34,091 bases of DNA, taken from assembly GCF_004343035.1 (NCBI RefSeq), contig NZ_SMCQ01000030.1:1-34091 (forward strand), given 5' to 3'. Source of the DNA: Longibaculum muris (GTDB taxonomy: Bacteria; Bacillota_I; Bacilli_A; Erysipelotrichales; Coprobacillaceae). Below, piece after piece: positions 9,923 through 17,022 of the stretch (position 1 is the first letter of the stretch; every line of letters starts with the position of its first letter). The translations under genes were made by a program, and so were the position numbers. Below the pieces are notes generated by a model. It saw nothing but the letters and a program-made list of their open reading frames with translations. It had not been told where the DNA came from and did no database searches.

Positions 9923-10234
9923 CTAAATTTCTTTACAACGACTAACAATGGTAGAAACCCATTCATCTTTATTCTTCTCGTAAAGACTTGAGAGTTGGTT
10001 CAGTGATTCTTTGTACTCTTGTTCATTTTTGGCTTTTGTTTCTTGAATCTGTGCTTCTAACTCTTTTTTATGAGCATCAACTTTAACTTGATATTCTTTT
10101 ACAAAAGAGTCATAGATTTCTTTTTTCTTAGCACTCATACTAGATTGAACATCTTGCTTTTTCTTGCGTGCTTCTTCAACCTTTTGGGAGCACTCTAAAT
10201 CTACTGCAACAATATCCTGAATAATCTTGTCCAA
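9923..10234 (-). CDS. V/A-type ATPase peripheral-stalk subunit (H/G type)
   Basis: First gene of the operon. It encodes a 103-residue, almost wholly helical, Lys/Glu/Gln-rich protein with no membrane segment, consistent with the partner of subunit E in the peripheral stalk (eukaryotic G; NtpF in Enterococcus; AhaH in archaea). Such proteins have little sequence identity, so the call rests on size, coiled-coil composition and position. The start is a TTG (10232-10234) placed six bases after GGAGGG; no in-frame ATG is near the N-terminus. A non-ATG start on the lead gene could hold down stalk production relative to the other subunits. Confidence 0.8.
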   Translation of the reverse strand: MDKIIQDIVAVDLECSQKVEEARKKKQDVQSSMSAKKKEIYDSFVKEYQVKVDAHKKELEAQIQETKAKNEQEYKESLNQLSSLYEKNKDEWVSTIVSRCKEI

Positions 10235-10270
10235 AATAATCCCTCCTCACTTTATCCTTTATTCTCAAAT

Positions 10271-10299
10271 AGTTTACTCCTATTCTTTTGACATTTCAA
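10271..10299 (-). promoter_or_regulatory. Promoter of the V-ATPase operon
   Basis: On the minus strand TTGAAA (10294-10299) and TAAACT (10271-10276) are separated by 17 bp. The predicted transcript starts near 10264 and gives a leader of about 30 nt before the TTG start. The rest of 10300-10453 holds no gene that I can see. Confidence 0.65.
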
Positions 10300-10453
10300 G
10301 CAAAATAGCATTTTGTTAATGAGATTAAAATTTATCCTTAATTCACCTTATAAAAAACGCTTATTTTATGCTTTAAATATCATTTTTAAAGAACATTGCA
10401 ACGATAAAATAAAATGTCTTTTTTGCCAATATACAAATCATCATTTCTATCCT

Positions 10454-10483
10454 AAAATTAGACAAACTATAAAATTTGTCTAA
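10454..10483 (-). terminator. Second hairpin behind the formate/nitrite transporter gene
   Basis: A perfect 9-bp inverted repeat (TTAGACAAA at 10458-10466 and TTTGTCTAA at 10475-10483) with an 8-nt loop. It is followed on the minus strand by four U. It lies directly after the first terminator, so the two act in tandem as a barrier before the ATPase promoter. Confidence 0.55.
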
Positions 10484-10513
10484 AAGAAAACATGTGAATC
10501 TGTATCACATGTT
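10478..10513 (-). terminator. Terminator of the formate/nitrite transporter gene
   Basis: Minus-strand hairpin with AACATGTGA (10505-10513 read on the minus strand) pairing to TCACATGTT (10489-10497) around a 7-nt loop, then TTTTCTTTT. The left arm includes the last codon and the TGA stop, the same compact design as at the atpD end. Confidence 0.75.
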
Positions 10514-11278
10514 CTTTTCTTTTGGCGCTTTAAACATCATATAAACTGGAACCGCCAATAAAACACTTCCACCTATGATATTTCCAATTGTTGAAAGAAG
10601 CATATGTAAAGGCATTAAGCTCCAATCAACCGTATTCCCTAATTGAGTCATCCCCATTGCAAAAATTCCACCATTCGCAACACAGTGTTCAAATCCTGGT
10701 AAAACAAATGTCATAACCAAAATCATAACAATAATTAATTTAGCTGTATCATCCTTCACTTTCACACCAGAATAAGCTGCGACACACACAATGAAATTAC
10801 ATAAGATTCCTCTAATCAGCAATTCCACAGCATTAAAATGAAGTTTTGCTTCCATAATTCCTTTTAAATAAGGTGTCATAATCGCCTCTTGAGACCCACC
10901 TTTAATAAATAGAAAACAAATAAAAGCAATTCCTACCATATTACCAATATAACAAGTTATCCACATTGGTAAAATATCTCTCACCTTTAATTCTTTTTTT
11001 AACACTGGCATAATAGTCACAAAACAATTTCCTGTAAACAATTCTGCTCCTAAATAAATAATCGCAACCAAACCAATTCCAAAAGTTCCAGCTACCGCAA
11101 TTTTTCCAACCACACTATGATCACTTAAAAGTGCTCCTAATGTATAAGATAAAATCGCTGCCAATCCTAAATAAGCACCTGCCATAAATGCTCTTACAAA
11201 AAAACGTAATGGATCAGTTTTCATTAACTGATACTTAATCTTCCCTAGCTTACAAAGCATATCAACGTCACTTATCAT
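10505..11278 (-). CDS. Formate/nitrite transporter (FNT) family channel
   Basis: FNT proteins are pentameric inner-membrane channels for formate, nitrite, hydrosulfide or related small anions. The 257-residue protein has six hydrophobic helices and the family's signature segments: GAELFTGNC in the second broken helix region, GILCNFIVCVA, and VLPGFEHCVAN, which holds the conserved pore histidine. Its length matches FocA/NirC/HSC proteins. In a fermentative anaerobe formate or hydrosulfide is the likeliest substrate, but nothing in the neighbourhood (no pyruvate formate-lyase or nitrite reductase) fixes it. The ATG is preceded by AGGGGGAC. The gene is monocistronic between its own promoter and tandem terminators. 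Confidence 0.92.
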   Translation of the reverse strand: MISDVDMLCKLGKIKYQLMKTDPLRFFVRAFMAGAYLGLAAILSYTLGALLSDHSVVGKIAVAGTFGIGLVAIIYLGAELFTGNCFVTIMPVLKKELKVRDILPMWITCYIGNMVGIAFICFLFIKGGSQEAIMTPYLKGIMEAKLHFNAVELLIRGILCNFIVCVAAYSGVKVKDDTAKLIIVMILVMTFVLPGFEHCVANGGIFAMGMTQLGNTVDWSLMPLHMLLSTIGNIIGGSVLLAVPVYMMFKAPKEKNM

Positions 11279-11302
11279 AATGTCCCCCTTTAAACCACAG
11301 TT

Positions 11303-11331
11303 ATTATAGCGAAAGATGCTCTATATTTCAA
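11303..11331 (-). promoter_or_regulatory. Promoter of the FNT channel gene
   Basis: Minus-strand TTGAAA (11326-11331) and a perfect TATAAT (11303-11308) separated by 17 bp, about 25 bp upstream of the ATG. It is divergent from the queuine operon promoter. Confidence 0.75.
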
Positions 11332-11348
11332 TTATTTCCAAATTTTAT

Positions 11349-11377
11349 TTGTCTTTTGTGAATTTGTATGTTATTCT
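11349..11377 (+). promoter_or_regulatory. Promoter of the queuine salvage operon
   Basis: TTGTCT (11349-11354) and TATTCT (11372-11377) with a 17-bp spacer. The predicted start lies near 11384, about ten bases before the riboswitch aptamer. The hexamers are imperfect, and TATACA at 11377-11382 is an alternative -10. Confidence 0.5.
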
Positions 11378-11394
11378 ATACAAGAAATCATGAC

Positions 11395-11433
11395 ACTGGT
11401 TCGAGAGCCAAACCCAGTATAAAAAACTAAGGA
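11395..11433 (+). promoter_or_regulatory. preQ1-I riboswitch aptamer
   Basis: The segment shows the class I preQ1 pattern: a short stem ACTGG (11395-11399) / CCAGT (11414-11419 region), a loop starting TTC, and the invariant A-rich tail ATAAAAAACTAAGGA that folds back as an H-type pseudoknot. It senses 7-aminomethyl-7-deazaguanine, the queuosine precursor. It is followed at once by an intrinsic terminator, so ligand binding would reduce expression of the transporter and lyase genes downstream. Confidence 0.93.
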
Positions 11434-11470
11434 CATAACGATAAGATGGCTCTGCCATCTTTTTTATGTC
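11432..11470 (+). terminator. Riboswitch-controlled terminator
   Basis: AAGATGGC (11443-11450) pairs with GCCATCTT (from 11454) around a TCT loop, followed by a U tract to 11465. An outer helix GACATAA (11432-11438) / TTATGTC (11464-11470) flanks it. The GGA end of the aptamer tail overlaps the outer arm, which gives a plausible switch between ligand-bound and free folds. Confidence 0.85.
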
Positions 11471-11507
11471 TGGCTTCTAACTGTACTTTAGAAGGAGGAA
11501 ACGAAAA

Positions 11508-12107
11508 TTGAATAAAAAAATGAAAGTGCAAATTGTTATTGCAATGGGAATTGTTTTAAATGTTCTAGGAGCATTTATTGCTATGAGTTTTTCCATTCCA
11601 TTCTATATGGATTCCATTGGAACAATACTTGTAGCAGGATTATTAGGTCCTAAATATGCCATGTTAACAGGTGTATTAGGAAGTCTAACAAGTGGAATGA
11701 CATTTGATATGTATTCTTTCTATTATGCCCCTGTTCAATTATTAACAGGATTTTTTGCTGGAATACTTTATCATGGTCCTTGGCTAAAAGGATGGAAAAC
11801 ATTCATCGGTTCTATCTTAGTAGGTGTTCCTACATCAATTGCTAGTGCGATAATTACTGCGATGTTGTTTAGAGGTATCACTTCTGGTTCAAGTAGTGCT
11901 ATCGTTGTTGTTTTAAATCATCTTGGTCTTAATTTAGTATTCAGTATATTTATTGTTCAGATTTTTACTGATTACACAGATAAGTTATTAGCTGTCATGT
12001 TAACAAAGATGATTATTGAAAGAGGTCATCTATATGAGAAATGGGGGATTCCATGGAAAGATACAATCGTATTACCGACAAAATCAAAAGAGAAATTGTA
12101 CTCTTAA
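11508..12107 (+). CDS. qrtT: ECF transporter S component for queuine/queuosine precursor (QrtT type)
   Basis: A 199-residue hydrophobic protein with about six membrane helices, the size and pattern of energy-coupling-factor substrate-binding (S) subunits. Features include AMGIVLNVLGAFIAMSF at the N-terminus and FYMDSIGTILVAGLLGPKYAMLTG. It would bind its substrate in the membrane and be driven by a shared EcfA/A'/T module, which is not in this window. The preQ1-I riboswitch and the downstream queuine-lyase-like gene point to queuine (or a related deazaguanine). The start is a TTG (11508-11510) nine bases after GGAGG; the next ATG (11520) is too far from it. Family name (QrtT versus QueT) is inferred from context. 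Confidence 0.8.
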   Translation: MNKKMKVQIVIAMGIVLNVLGAFIAMSFSIPFYMDSIGTILVAGLLGPKYAMLTGVLGSLTSGMTFDMYSFYYAPVQLLTGFFAGILYHGPWLKGWKTFIGSILVGVPTSIASAIITAMLFRGITSGSSSAIVVVLNHLGLNLVFSIFIVQIFTDYTDKLLAVMLTKMIIERGHLYEKWGIPWKDTIVLPTKSKEKLYS

Positions 12108-12742
12108 AAGCTAAACCTTGTGCTTGGTCTAAATGTACATTCTGTGATTATATTGAAGATAACTCAACCTGTCTTGAAGAAATGATTCAAATAAATGATG
12201 AAGTTTTAAATCATGTAACAGGAGAATATGGTGTTTTAGAAGTCATTGATTCTGCCAGTATCTTTGAATTACCTCAAGAGACATTAGAAAAAATCAAACA
12301 AATTATTATTAATAAACATATTCATACTTTATTTTTTGAAAGTCATTGGATTTATCGTCACCGAGTTCAACAAATGAAAGATTTCTTTGGTATTCAAGTC
12401 ATTGTTAAAACTGGTGTTGAAACTTTTGATGATGATTTTAGAAATAAAGTTCTAAATAAAAATGCTACCTTCCAATCAATTGAAGAATTAAAACAATATT
12501 TTGATTCTCCTTGCCTGATGGTTGGTATCAAAGGACAAACAAAAGAAATGATTGATCGAGATATGTCTATCTTAACCAATCACTTCAATCATGGAACGAT
12601 AAGTATTTATCGTAATAATTCTACACCAATTAAACGTGATGATGAATTAATTCATTGGTTTATGAACAAATATAGTTATTTACAAGTAGATCCTCGTTAT
12701 GATTTCTTATGTGATCCTACTGATTTTGGTGTTGGTGATTAA
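12053..12742 (+). CDS. queL: Radical-SAM queuine lyase (QueL-like)
   Basis: QueL-type enzymes cleave queuine to preQ1 so that bacteria can feed the salvaged base back into queuosine synthesis. The 229-residue protein has a cluster motif Cys23-x4-Cys28-x2-Cys31 (PCAWSKCTFCDY), one residue longer than the usual Cx3Cx2C. Other radical-SAM-like features are KTGVETFDDDFRNKVLNKN and a GIKGQT segment. It overlaps the end of qrtT by 55 nt. The ATG at 12053 has GGGGG five bases upstream; an ATG at 12041 has no suitable site. Riboswitch, S component and this gene form a coherent salvage operon. Function is inferred from family resemblance and context. Confidence 0.82.
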   Translation: MERYNRITDKIKREIVLLKAKPCAWSKCTFCDYIEDNSTCLEEMIQINDEVLNHVTGEYGVLEVIDSASIFELPQETLEKIKQIIINKHIHTLFFESHWIYRHRVQQMKDFFGIQVIVKTGVETFDDDFRNKVLNKNATFQSIEELKQYFDSPCLMVGIKGQTKEMIDRDMSILTNHFNHGTISIYRNNSTPIKRDDELIHWFMNKYSYLQVDPRYDFLCDPTDFGVGD

Positions 12743-12747
12743 AATAT

Positions 12748-12785
12748 GCACATTTAAGAATTATTTCTTAAGTGTGCTTTTATTT
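12748..12785. terminator. Bidirectional terminator between queL and the GNAT gene
   Basis: A 13-bp stem (GCACATTTAAGAA at 12748-12760 with TTCTTAAGTGTGC at 12765-12777, one G-U) with a TTAT loop. A U-rich tract follows on the plus strand, and the AAAATAT side supplies a shorter one on the minus strand. It separates two convergent genes. Confidence 0.85.
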
Positions 12786-12791
12786 TTCCTT

Positions 12792-13475
12792 CTATTCAAA
12801 TAACCAATAAGATAAATCCTCCGAAATCTCTAATCCTAATTTACTTTGTAAATTCAAAGAAGCGATATTTCCCTCAATAACCTGACAATAAGGAATCTTT
12901 CCTTTTTCCAAACAATCATTAATTAAATAGCTCTCTAACAATGTTCCATATCCTCTTTGACGATATTTAGGTACAACCTCTAAGATTCCCATACTCCCTT
13001 CATCATGCATTCCAATAAAACCAGCCAAATCATTATTTTCAAACAATCCCCATAATTCTTGATGATTAATTTTATCCATAATATAATCCAAATCATCCAT
13101 CTGATGATATGCTTGATTGACTTCTTGAGCATAATCTTCAGTTAATAATCGAATGCAAACAGAGGATGGTAATTCAATCACCGGTTTTTCTTTCTTTAAA
13201 TAAACTGCTTGATAACATCCAAATTGCAAAGTCTTGCCATACTCAGCAACTAATAAATCAGCTATCTCTTTTTGTTTAACATCAATAAGATCATATTTCA
13301 CTAAATTTTCTTTTTCATATATTTTTACAAATTTTTCTATGTCATTCATAGAAATCATTAAAGTTTGACTACGTCTCTCGACTAAAATCATCCCTTCCTT
13401 ACCCTCATAAATTATTTCTACATGATTTAAACGTAAGGGTTCTAACATATCTATATCATTCACTTGATTCAACAT
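12792..13475 (-). CDS. GNAT-family N-acetyltransferase
   Basis: A 227-residue protein whose C-terminal half is a GNAT fold: MGILEVVPKYRQRGYGTLLE carries the acetyl-CoA pyrophosphate-binding RQRGYG loop, and EGNIASLNLQSKLGLEI is the usual Asn-x-x-Ser/Ala plus kinked helix near the end. The N-terminal part (1-110) has no recognised motif and may be an additional degenerate acetyltransferase lobe, as in two-domain GNAT proteins. Substrate unknown. GTAGGTGA precedes the ATG. It is transcribed away from the HAD phosphatase gene and convergent with queL. Confidence 0.8.
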   Translation of the reverse strand: MLNQVNDIDMLEPLRLNHVEIIYEGKEGMILVERRSQTLMISMNDIEKFVKIYEKENLVKYDLIDVKQKEIADLLVAEYGKTLQFGCYQAVYLKKEKPVIELPSSVCIRLLTEDYAQEVNQAYHQMDDLDYIMDKINHQELWGLFENNDLAGFIGMHDEGSMGILEVVPKYRQRGYGTLLESYLINDCLEKGKIPYCQVIEGNIASLNLQSKLGLEISEDLSYWLFE

Positions 13476-13560
13476 TTTTTCACCTACTTTTTTCTATTAT
13501 ACAATATTTTTAGAAAAGATATGAAATATTACAAGTTTTCTTTCCTTTTAAGAAAAAAAC

Positions 13561-13589
13561 TTGGGGTTTATAACAAATTCATATATAAT
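13561..13589 (+). promoter_or_regulatory. Promoter of the HAD phosphatase gene
   Basis: A perfect TATAAT (13584-13589) with TTGGGG (13561-13566) 17 bp upstream. The predicted start near 13596 gives a very short leader that begins at the ribosome site GAGGTGAG. Confidence 0.6.
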
Positions 13590-13607
13590 GAAAATCGAGG
13601 TGAGCAT

Positions 13608-14363
13608 ATGAAACTATTAGCAAGTGATTTTGATAACACATTATGGTTTAATGATCATATGAAAGAAGAAGATGTCAAAGCTATCTTAGCATTTCAAAAA
13701 CAGGGAAATCTTTTTGGTGTATGTAGTGGTAGATGCTTACATGGGATTGTTAATCCAAGTTTACCTTATCACCTTAATCATGACTTTTATATTTTACTAA
13801 GTGGCGCCCTTATATTAAATAAGGATAAGGAAGTTATCTTTGAAAGACAAATTCCACTTTCACTCGTTCAAGAAATCTATGATTTTGTAGAACATATTGA
13901 TATGTCAATAGTGTATAACGATACAATGTATAAAATATATCAAGTGAAAAAGAATGATTATCATGGTGTAGAACTTGATTCATTGAATGAACTACAAACC
14001 GATATGGTGAGTGCTTTCTCATTTCATTATGAATTAGATCAAATTGATCAAGCTACATTAACAACCCAAAAGATATTAGCTCAGTTTGGTGACGTGATTG
14101 AAGCTTATCAAAATAATCAACATATTGATTTAGTAGCTAAGGGATGTTCTAAAGGACATGGTATGCAAATTATCCAAGATTATTTTGATTTATCACCAAA
14201 AGATATCTATGGAATTGGTGATTCATGGAATGATTTACCAATGCTTGATGCGATTGAAAATGGTTATACTTTTACTTATGCTCCTAAGGAAGTAAAAAAA
14301 CATGCAAAAAAAGTTGTGACAAGTGTTGCAGAATGTATTTATGATATAAAAAACATAAAATAA
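13608..14363 (+). CDS. Cof-type HAD-superfamily phosphatase
   Basis: A 251-residue hydrolase of HAD subfamily IIB. Motif I is ASDFDNTLW (nucleophile Asp7 and general acid Asp9), motif II VCSGR, motif III the lysine in VAKGCSKGHGM, and motif IV GIGDSWNDLPMLD. The capping region between motifs II and III is of Cof type. Such enzymes dephosphorylate sugar phosphates, nucleotides or flavin precursors; the substrate cannot be told here. An open frame extends 144 nt further upstream, but MKLLASDFDN at 13608 has GAGG seven bases before it and the usual family N-terminus, so the longer start is rejected. Confidence 0.9.
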   Translation: MKLLASDFDNTLWFNDHMKEEDVKAILAFQKQGNLFGVCSGRCLHGIVNPSLPYHLNHDFYILLSGALILNKDKEVIFERQIPLSLVQEIYDFVEHIDMSIVYNDTMYKIYQVKKNDYHGVELDSLNELQTDMVSAFSFHYELDQIDQATLTTQKILAQFGDVIEAYQNNQHIDLVAKGCSKGHGMQIIQDYFDLSPKDIYGIGDSWNDLPMLDAIENGYTFTYAPKEVKKHAKKVVTSVAECIYDIKNIK

Positions 14364-14426
14364 TTTTGCATTTTCCAAAATATGAATATAATTATTTGAT
14401 TATTTCAAAAATATATGATTATAAAT

Positions 14427-14455
14427 TTGACAAATGTATACAAAAATGCTATTAT
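14427..14455 (+). promoter_or_regulatory. Promoter of the hom-lysC-asd operon
   Basis: A consensus TTGACA (14427-14432) and TATTAT (14450-14455) with a 17-bp spacer. Predicted start near 14462, leaving about 160 nt of leader before hom. Confidence 0.85.
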
Positions 14456-14485
14456 CAATGCAATAACAAAGGAGGATGCGTCTCA

Positions 14486-14539
14486 ATGATAAAAACTATT
14501 AACAGTTCCAAAACCATAATGTGTTTGATATATTGTTAA
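14486..14539 (+). CDS. Possible 17-codon leader peptide ahead of hom
   Basis: A short frame MIKTINSSKTIMCLIYC starts ten bases after AAAGGAGG (14468-14475) and ends with TAA inside the right arm of the leader helix. It has four Ile and two Thr codons in 17, including ACT-ATT and ACC-ATA-ATG. That would suit stalling by end products of the aspartate family, although the codon bias is weaker than in classical thr leaders. The strong ribosome site, otherwise unexplained 150 nt from hom, is the main support. Confidence 0.45.
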   Translation: MIKTINSSKTIMCLIYC

Positions 14540-14574
14540 TAGGAGACTGTCTTTGTTTATAGTTGAAAAGCAAG

Positions 14575-14606
14575 AAAGCCTCATTAATAGATATGAGACT
14601 TTTTTT
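14575..14606 (+). terminator. Leader terminator before hom
   Basis: AAAGCCTCAT (14575-14584) pairs with ATGAGACTTT (14593-14602) with one C-A mismatch and an 8-nt loop, followed by more U. It ends 18 bases before the hom start codon, as expected for transcription attenuation. Confidence 0.65.
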
Positions 14607-14623
14607 ATTAGAGGGGGAGTCAT

Positions 14624-15778
14624 ATGAAAATCGGTGTCGTTGGTCTAGGAACAGTTGGTTTTGGTGTTGTTGAAATCTTAACACAACAAAAAGAAAGACT
14701 AGAAAAGCAAATTGGTGAAGAAGTTACTGTTAAATATGGTTGTTCATTAGATGAAGTGACATTACCTGAAGGTATTATTTATACTCAAGATTTTAATGAT
14801 GTCATTAATGATGATGAAGTTGATGTTGTTGTAGAATTAATTGGTGGAACAACTATTGCTAAAAAGATTATTATAGAAGCTTTAAAAAAAGGTAAAAATG
14901 TTGTAACAGCAAATAAAGCTTTAATTGCTCATGATGGACAAGAAATTTTTGAAACCGCTGCTAAGCATCATGCTAAATTTTATTATGAAGCATCAGTTGG
15001 TGGTGGAATCCCAGTTGTTGTCCCAGCAAAAGAAGATTTGATTGCTAATGAGATTGAAAAAATTGAAGGAATTTTAAATGGAACAACAAACTTTATTTTA
15101 ACTTTAATGGAAACTGATAATCTTGATTTTGATGAAGCATTAACTATTGCTGATGGATTAGGATATGTTGAAGCTGATGCAAGTTTGGATTTAGATGGTA
15201 TTGATGCCGCACATAAAATTCAAATTCTGGCTATGAATGCATTTGAAATCTTCTTTGACTTTGATAAAATTAAAGCAACAGGAATCCGTTCAGTCACTAA
15301 AAAGGATATGGATTATGCTAAAAAATTAGGTTATCGTATTAAATTAATTGCACAAGCTAAAAAAATAGAAAATGGATATGGCATTGATGTTTCTCCAACT
15401 TTAATTAGTCTAAAAGACATGGTTGCAAATGTCAATCAAGCATATAATGTAGTAGAGATAACTTGTAACTATTTAGAAAATGTTCTTTTCTATGGAAAAG
15501 GAGCAGGACGTTATGTCACAGCGAGTGCTGTTGTCAGTGATATCATGAAAACACATCAGCAAGATATGTGGAAACATGATTATCAATATGTTGAAAATAT
15601 TTATCCAATTACTAAGTCTAAATATTATGTAAGATGTGATCATTCTTTAGATATTGATTATGAAACATATTTCTCACAAGATCATGATCATATCTATATT
15701 ACAAATCAAATTGAGTTAAATGATCTTCTTGAACAGTTACAAGGTGAAACATATAACTTATTCAAAGTGAGGGGTTAA
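14624..15778 (+). CDS. hom: Homoserine dehydrogenase
   Basis: Reduces aspartate semialdehyde to homoserine with NAD(P)H, the branch toward threonine and methionine. The 384-residue protein has the Rossmann motif GVVGLGTVGFGVVEIL near the N-terminus, VVTANKALIAHDG, the EASVGGGIPVV segment and GILNGTTNFIL, all family signatures, plus EADASLDLDGIDAAHK. After the catalytic domain (about 320 residues) the C-terminal tail is short (about 60 residues) compared with ~100-residue ACT-bearing enzymes, so classical threonine feedback may be reduced. GGGGGAG lies five bases before the ATG. First gene of the operon, behind the attenuator-like leader. Confidence 0.95.
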   Translation: MKIGVVGLGTVGFGVVEILTQQKERLEKQIGEEVTVKYGCSLDEVTLPEGIIYTQDFNDVINDDEVDVVVELIGGTTIAKKIIIEALKKGKNVVTANKALIAHDGQEIFETAAKHHAKFYYEASVGGGIPVVVPAKEDLIANEIEKIEGILNGTTNFILTLMETDNLDFDEALTIADGLGYVEADASLDLDGIDAAHKIQILAMNAFEIFFDFDKIKATGIRSVTKKDMDYAKKLGYRIKLIAQAKKIENGYGIDVSPTLISLKDMVANVNQAYNVVEITCNYLENVLFYGKGAGRYVTASAVVSDIMKTHQQDMWKHDYQYVENIYPITKSKYYVRCDHSLDIDYETYFSQDHDHIYITNQIELNDLLEQLQGETYNLFKVRG

Positions 15779-15779
15779 A

Positions 15780-17009
15780 ATGAAAGTTATTGTCCAAAAA
15801 TTTGGTGGTACCTCAACACGTAGTGTAGAAACACGTGAACATATGTATAAAAATATTATTCGTGAATTAGAAGCTGGAAATAAAGTTGTTGCTGTGGTGA
15901 GTGCAATGGGAAGATATGATGATCCTTATGCAACTGATACTTTGCTTTCAATTGTCAATACTGATGAGTTAACTGATGAAGAAATTGATCGTTTAACAAG
16001 TATTGGTGAAACTATTTCAACACTTGTTTGTAAAAGTGAGTTATCTAAAATGGGATACAATGTTGAAACTGTAACCAATGTAGAACTTGGAATACAAACA
16101 GATTCACATCATATGAATGCTACAATTACAACGGTTGAAGGTCATCATATTCAAGAGAAATTAAGTCGTGCAGATATTGTGATTTGCCCTGGTTTTCAAG
16201 GTTATTCACAAAAAGGTAAAGTTACAACATTAGGACGTGGTGGAAGTGATTTATCAGCTGTTGCAATTGGGGTTGCCATTGATGCGAGTGAAGTTGAAAT
16301 TTATAGTGATGTCAATGGAATATATACAGCTGATCCAAGAATCGTTCCAGATGCGATTAAATTAGATTATATTAGTTATGCTGAAATGCTTGAACTTTCT
16401 AAAAACGGGGCTAAGGTTTTAAATCATAGATGTGTTCAGTTAGCAGCAAAGCATGATATTGTTATTCATGCAAGAAGCTCGTTTGATGCGAGTCAGGGAA
16501 CATATGTGTTAGGAGATGAGAGAATCATGAAAGACCATTTAAATCAATTAATTATTTCAGGAATTACAGGTTCACAAAATGAAGCCCGTGTCACACTTGT
16601 TGGTGTTGATGCAAAGGTCAATGGTGCAGGTCAATTATTTGAAAAGATTGCTGATGCCAATGTTAATGTTAATGTTTTTAATCAAGCACTCGTTGGTGGA
16701 GGAAAGATGGATATTTCTTTAATTATCAATGATAAAGATGTTCCTGCAGTTGTAGAAGTGATTAATGATTTAAAAGAAATATTAAAACCACAAAAGACAA
16801 TTGTGAGAGGTAATATTGGTAAAGTTGCTGTTATTGGTGTGGGTATTAAAAACAATAAGGGAATGTTCCAAAAGGTTTATAATACTTTAATGAGCAATGA
16901 TATTAATGTAGAAATGACATCTTGTAGTGAAATTAATATTTCTTGTTATATTGATAGAGATGATGTAAAAAAAGCGCAAGTTTTATTACATGAAGCATTC
17001 TTAGGTTAG
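15780..17009 (+). CDS. lysC: Aspartate kinase
   Basis: Phosphorylates aspartate, the first step to lysine, threonine and methionine. The 409-residue monofunctional protein opens VQKFGGTSTRS (KFGGTS at 7-12), continues with SIGETIST and the ATP-binding TTLGRGGSDLSAVAIG, and has two C-terminal ACT domains (about 265-409, including NVFNQALVGGGKMDISL and EMTSCSEINISCYID), the usual site of amino-acid inhibition. The ribosome site GAGGGG lies in the last codons of hom, one base before the gene, so it is probably translated together with hom. Confidence 0.96.
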   Translation: MKVIVQKFGGTSTRSVETREHMYKNIIRELEAGNKVVAVVSAMGRYDDPYATDTLLSIVNTDELTDEEIDRLTSIGETISTLVCKSELSKMGYNVETVTNVELGIQTDSHHMNATITTVEGHHIQEKLSRADIVICPGFQGYSQKGKVTTLGRGGSDLSAVAIGVAIDASEVEIYSDVNGIYTADPRIVPDAIKLDYISYAEMLELSKNGAKVLNHRCVQLAAKHDIVIHARSSFDASQGTYVLGDERIMKDHLNQLIISGITGSQNEARVTLVGVDAKVNGAGQLFEKIADANVNVNVFNQALVGGGKMDISLIINDKDVPAVVEVINDLKEILKPQKTIVRGNIGKVAVIGVGIKNNKGMFQKVYNTLMSNDINVEMTSCSEINISCYIDRDDVKKAQVLLHEAFLG

Positions 17010-17022
17010 GGAGGATATAAAA

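Larger units (their letters stand above)
14480..14606 (+). promoter_or_regulatory. Candidate attenuator leader of hom
   Basis: A 5' segment with GTCTC (14480-14484) and CTATTAACA (14496-14504) can pair with TGTTAATAG-GAGAC (14534-14547). The terminator at the end of the leader contains a similar repeat, TTAATAG (14584-14590) then GAGAC (14595-14599), which can pair with the same 5' segment. The two pairings are mutually exclusive, and the second would break the terminator. No T-box, lysine or SAM riboswitch signature was recognised. Confidence 0.6.

Noticed and set aside
13464-13607. A 48-codon N-terminal extension of the HAD phosphatase
   Set aside because: The region holds the promoters and ribosome site of the gene and overlaps the start of the divergent acetyltransferase. 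The conserved N-terminus begins at 13608.
14464-14620. T-box, lysine or SAM riboswitch ahead of hom
   Set aside because: The T-box AGGGTGGNACCGCG sequence is absent, and the leader is too short and lacks the conserved cores of the lysine and SAM classes. The visible structure fits attenuation better.
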